A stretch of DNA of 64,000 bases from Segatella hominis (lineage in GTDB: Bacteria > Bacteroidota > Bacteroidia > Bacteroidales > Bacteroidaceae): the NCBI RefSeq assembly GCF_019249725.2, contig NZ_CP137559.1, forward strand, positions 1,407,501 to 1,471,500, given 5' to 3'. The position numbers and the translations under genes are program-made. The notes beneath the pieces are model-generated. The model ran no database searches, was not told the origin of the DNA, and was given only the letters and a program-made list of their open reading frames with translations. This document shows, piece after piece, positions 61,351 to 64,000 of this stretch (position 1 is its first letter; each line of letters starts with the position of its first letter).

Positions 61351-62688
61351 TTAGAGCAATTCTGCCTTCAAAGCCGTTTTGTCATGATTGAAATCGCCCA
61401 GGCGAACACGGAGCAACTGATTGTCATATTCTTCCTTGGCAAGCGCAGGAGAAAGTTCTACTCTCACATAGTTCTTGGTAAAACCATGCATGGCCTTGCC
61501 GCGAGGCGCCTTCTCAAACAGAACCTCAGCTTCCGTTCCAATATACTGGGCATAAAACTCTTGCGTCTTCTGGTCGCTCAACTCCAGGAGTCTCTTGGAG
61601 CGCAACTTCTTCTCCTTGTCACTCACCACATAAGGAATCTTGAGCGCAGCCGTACCCGGGCGTTCAGAATAAGGGAAAACATGAAGTTGGGTAACAGGCA
61701 AGGACTTCAGGAACTCATAACATTCCTCAAAACACTCAGGCGTTTCACCACGGCAGCCTACCATCACGTCAACCCCGATGAAAGCATCCGGCATCTTCTC
61801 CTTGATCAGTTGAACCTTATGAGCAAACAGAGCCTTATCATAACGACGATGCATCAACTTGAGTACCTCGTCGCTACCGCTTTGCAGAGGTATGTGGAAA
61901 TGAGGCATGAAAGCCCGGCTCTGGGCACAATATTCGATGAGATCATCATCACAGAGGTCTGGCTCCAGACTGGAAATTCTATATCGCTTGATGCCCTCTA
62001 CTCCGTCAAGAGCCTTCACCAGATCCAAAAAGCGCTCATGAGTTGTCTGACCGAAATCTCCGATGTTCACGCCAGTAATAACGATTTCCTTACCACCCTC
62101 ACGGGCTGCCTGCTCAGACTGTTCTACAAGAGAGGCAATACTTGGATTGCGGGAATTGCCACGGGCAAAAGGTATTGTACAATAGGTACAATAATAATTG
62201 CAACCATCCTGTACCTTCAGGAAATAACGGGTGCGGTTGCCACGGGAACAAGACGGCTGGAAAGTCTTGATTTCCTTGGTCTTCACACTATGATGCTGAT
62301 GAAGCGCTTCTGAATACTTCTGCGCCCAAGCATCACTCAGATACTGTATCAGATGAGCTTTCTCATTGGCACCAAGCACCAGGTCAACACCTTCTATCTT
62401 GCTCACATTCTCTGATTCCAACTGGGCATAGCAACCAGTAACAACCACAAAGGCTCCAGGATTCTGGCGTACCATACGATGAATGGCCTGACGACATTTG
62501 TGATCAGCCACTTCTGTTACAGAACATGTATTTATCAAACAAATATCAGCTTGTTCACCCTTCTGAGCTGTAACAACCCCCATATCTTCCAGCATCTTTC
62601 CGAAAGTGGAAGTCTCTGAGAAATTGAGTTTACAACCCAGAGTATAATAAGCAGCTTTCTTGCCTTGAAAGGCACTTGTATCTATCAT
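61351..62688 (-). CDS. mtaB: tRNA t6A37 methylthiotransferase MtaB
   Basis: 445 residues from the ATG at 62688 (MIDTSAFQGKKAAYYTLGCK); an upstream in-frame ATG at 62718 adds ten unrelated residues. N-terminal UPF0004 domain with the cluster cysteines GCKLNFSE, NTCSVTEVADHKCRQ and GCYAQLE; radical SAM domain CNYYCTYCTIPFARGNSRNP; C-terminal TRAM domain (TEAVLFEKAPRGKAMHGFTKNYVRV). It adds a methylthio group to t6A at position 37 of ANN-decoding tRNAs. The TRAM domain and length match MtaB rather than RimO or MiaB. Confidence 0.94.
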   Translation of the reverse strand: MIDTSAFQGKKAAYYTLGCKLNFSETSTFGKMLEDMGVVTAQKGEQADICLINTCSVTEVADHKCRQAIHRMVRQNPGAFVVVTGCYAQLESENVSKIEGVDLVLGANEKAHLIQYLSDAWAQKYSEALHQHHSVKTKEIKTFQPSCSRGNRTRYFLKVQDGCNYYCTYCTIPFARGNSRNPSIASLVEQSEQAAREGGKEIVITGVNIGDFGQTTHERFLDLVKALDGVEGIKRYRISSLEPDLCDDDLIEYCAQSRAFMPHFHIPLQSGSDEVLKLMHRRYDKALFAHKVQLIKEKMPDAFIGVDVMVGCRGETPECFEECYEFLKSLPVTQLHVFPYSERPGTAALKIPYVVSDKEKKLRSKRLLELSDQKTQEFYAQYIGTEAEVLFEKAPRGKAMHGFTKNYVRVELSPALAKEEYDNQLLRVRLGDFNHDKTALKAELL

Positions 62689-62798
62689 AATTATCCTATT
62701 TACATTATTAAATTTCAATCGGCCAAAACGAAAAGGTTCTCCTTTCTGCGTTCAAGAGAAAGCCCCTAAATCTCCAGCTTCAGGAGAATGTCCTCCAA

Positions 62799-62891
62799 CC
62801 CTCCAGCATCAGGAGAAAGGAACACAAATCTTGATTTTCAAGAAGAAAGTCCCCATCCCTCCAGCATCAGAAGAAAGGAACACAAATCTTG
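62799..62891. repeat. 35-bp direct repeat upstream of mtaB, 58-bp period
   Basis: CCCTCCAGCATCAG(G/A)AGAAAGG followed by AACACAAATCTTG at 62799-62833 and 62857-62891. A third partial CTCCAGCTTCAGGAG is at 62772. They lie between the mtaB promoter and its start. Confidence 0.8.
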
Positions 62892-62919
62892 TTTTTTAGC
62901 CTTCTGAGCAAAAGTTCGG

Positions 62920-62927
62920 CAAAGATA
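62920..62927 (-). promoter_or_regulatory. -7 element of mtaB
   Basis: TATCTTTG on the minus strand followed by CCGAAC. The leader to the start is about 230 bases and holds the 35-bp repeats. Confidence 0.6.
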
Positions 62928-63078
62928 AACAATTATTCTGAAATTAGCAAATTACCAAAGCGCTTTTTCTAATATGGGCAGTATGAAAAAACTGATTCTA
63001 TAAAGCATCGGGACTGAAAGAATCAAACCAATCAGACAACCAGACAGGAAAAGCACCAGAGCCTATAAAACAAAAAAA

Positions 63079-63104
63079 GCCGCCAGACCGAAGTCCAGCG
63101 GTTG
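63079..63104 (-). terminator. Terminator of the small lipoprotein gene
   Basis: On the minus strand CCGCTGGACTTCGGTCTGGC with a TTCG loop, followed by GGC and TTTTTTTG. Confidence 0.8.
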
Positions 63105-63139
63105 TTTCTCTCATTTTTCGTTCGTAAAGTAATCCTAGA

Positions 63140-63310
63140 TTACTTAGCTGTATCAGCAGCAGCTGTATCAACAGCAGCTGTATCAGCAGAAGCTGTATCA
63201 ACCATTGCAGTATCAGAATCAGCAGAAGCTGTGTTCTGAGCTGTTTTGTTACCACAAGATGCGAAAGAGATAGCTGCGATAGCTACGAACATTAAAACTA
63301 ATTTCTTCAT
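63140..63310 (-). CDS. 56-residue lipoprotein with Asp-Thr-Ala repeats
   Basis: Signal MKKLVLMFVAIAAISFAS-C, lipobox cysteine followed by GNKTAQN. The mature part is only about 37 residues, a run of SADSDTAMVDTASADTAAVD with DTA steps ending DTAK. It has its own promoter (63362) and terminator, so it is a real, probably strongly expressed gene. Small Ala/Asp/Thr-rich lipoproteins of this kind are abundant in Prevotella; a structural or adhesive envelope role is a guess. DTA repeats suggest slippage-driven length change. Confidence 0.75.
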   Translation of the reverse strand: MKKLVLMFVAIAAISFASCGNKTAQNTASADSDTAMVDTASADTAAVDTAAADTAK

Positions 63311-63361
63311 TTTCTTTGCTTTTTAAATCTGTAAAACAATCATTCGTTTATTAAAACGATG

Positions 63362-63369
63362 CAAAGGTA
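63362..63369 (-). promoter_or_regulatory. -7 element of the small lipoprotein gene
   Basis: TACCTTTG on the minus strand followed by CATCG, 52 bases before the ATG. Confidence 0.65.
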
Positions 63370-63554
63370 AGTATTTTTTCGATAGGTTGTTCTTTTTTTT
63401 AGGACTTTTTTTGGGGTACTTTTGTAACATTTTTACAAGTGCCTAATAATCAGGCACTTACAAACTGCTAACAAAAGTTAAAGTTTTTATCGTGTGCGAA
63501 GACAGCCGAAAATTAACACTTTTACGTGTTTTTTACTATCCAAGCCATCTACTC

Positions 63555-63800
63555 CAAAACTACCCTTTTTCGAGACTTCCAATCCCCTTTTTCTCATCTC
63601 AAACTCCGTTTTTTCATCTCAACCACCAGTTTTTCTCATCTCAAAGCTCAGTTTTTCTCATCATAATCATCATTTTTCTCCTTTCTCATTCCTCATTTCT
63701 CATTTCATCGTCTTTCCCATTTCTCACTTCTCATTTGTCATTTCTCATTTCTCCCGTCTTTCCCATTTCTCACTTCTCATTTGTCATTTCTCATTTTATC
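63555..63800. repeat. Pyrimidine-rich low-complexity repeats, including a 42-bp exact repeat
   Basis: TTTTTCTCATCTCAAA-like units, then CGTCTTTCCCATTTCTCACT and the next 22 bases at 63709-63750 and again at 63755-63796. The inverse of this text recurs at 57636-57760, and a simpler TTTCTCATTTCTCATTT run is at 56555-56595. No gene in the 63370-63807 gap. Confidence 0.75.
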
Positions 63801-63807
63801 TCAGACC

Positions 63808-64000
63808 CTATTTTCCTATTACAACCGTTTTAAACCAGTCTTTAAGAACGCCTGCATATTGGTCTTGGGAATCAGAAAGTAGAATCACCACCTGATCACC
63901 ATTCTTTAATTTCGGTCCCAGGCACATTCCTTCGTAATTTGCAAACGAGCGGTCAAAAACCGACAAACCGGTCTTCCATTCTAAAAGCAAATGCTTATCA
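63808..64000 (-). CDS. Phytase/esterase-like protein, C-terminal part
   Basis: The frame is open to the window edge, so only about the last 63 residues are present. The text NYEGMCLGPKLKNGDQVVILLSDSQDQYAGVLKDWFKTV is the C-terminal blade of the esterase-like phytase family beta-propeller, with the NYEGM motif. Members are secreted and may release phosphate or cleave esters. The TTG near 63990 is internal. Confidence 0.75.
   Translation of the reverse strand, partial: DKHLLLEWKTGLSVFDRSFANYEGMCLGPKLKNGDQVVILLSDSQDQYAGVLKDWFKTVVIGK

Noticed and set aside
1..64000. tRNA or rRNA genes
   Set aside because: I looked for cloverleaf-like and rRNA-like conserved text and recognised none; a tRNA scan would be decisive.

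Overview
This window looks like chromosomal DNA of a Bacteroidota species close to Prevotella/Segatella (S. copri-like). The support is: more than 20 upstream regions carry the Bacteroidota -7 element TAnnTTTG; Shine-Dalgarno sequences are mostly absent; and many families are typical of the group (HU-CCDC81/SPOR protein, DUF4492-CydAB, GldB-like lipoprotein, DUF4248, TonB-dependent receptor, short primary sigma factor). The species is inferred. I recognised no rRNA, tRNA or CRISPR array.

Layout. 1-12.1 kb is core metabolism: the end of an oadB-like gene, a lipoprotein, an HU-CCDC81/SPOR protein, an FHA protein, the hisH-hisA-hisF-hisIE operon, an FtsE-type ATPase, lysC, lysA, a glycosyltransferase and an unknown gene. 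12.4-17.8 kb (minus strand) is a secreted purple-acid-phosphatase-like enzyme, a TonB-dependent receptor and a beta-helix lipoprotein, which look like one surface system. 18.2-25.7 kb holds a His/Lys/Asp-rich secreted protein, dxs, an HxlR regulator with an operator-like repeat, a cupin, an MmcQ/YjbR protein and DUF4492-cydA-cydB.

25.7-44.7 kb is accessory DNA. It has an MBL-fold hydrolase, two C-terminally shortened AAA-ATPase_like genes, an AT-rich restriction-modification operon (two MutH/Sau3AI-type nucleases and one C5-cytosine methyltransferase), three unrecognised genes, and a module of small protein / large protein / CHC2-TOPRIM primase-like protein / DUF4248 / small membrane protein / HU-like protein. 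A DUF4143-type ATPase sits inside the module. Around it lie three repeat arrays sharing a CGAAA-n-TGGTAAAA-like core with about 30-36 bp spacing. The block ends at a 52-codon remnant of a second MBL-fold gene.

44.7-64 kb is mostly core again: an SLC13/RCK transporter, a low-molecular-weight phosphatase, two tiny ORFs, a Fur-family regulator, a DegP protease, the primary sigma factor, then a secreted protein / HPr-kinase-like / S26-like peptidase set facing a PqqD gene across a tandem repeat. After that come a DPP4-type peptidase, a GldB-like lipoprotein, a DUF4861 protein, a glycosyltransferase, a radical SAM protein, mtaB, a 56-residue lipoprotein and the end of a phytase/esterase-like gene.

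The best candidates for undescribed biology are: (a) the 33-bp-period leader array of five repeats, four encoding the minimal ORF MCRKV-stop, before the DUF4143 ATPase, together with the related 12-core array facing the HU gene; (b) the three unknown genes behind the two-nuclease restriction system, two of which share an IHDN-x-QV tag; (c) the kinase/peptidase/PqqD set; and (d) a 39-residue ORF ending in Cys-Ser-Cys-Ala followed by paired hairpins.
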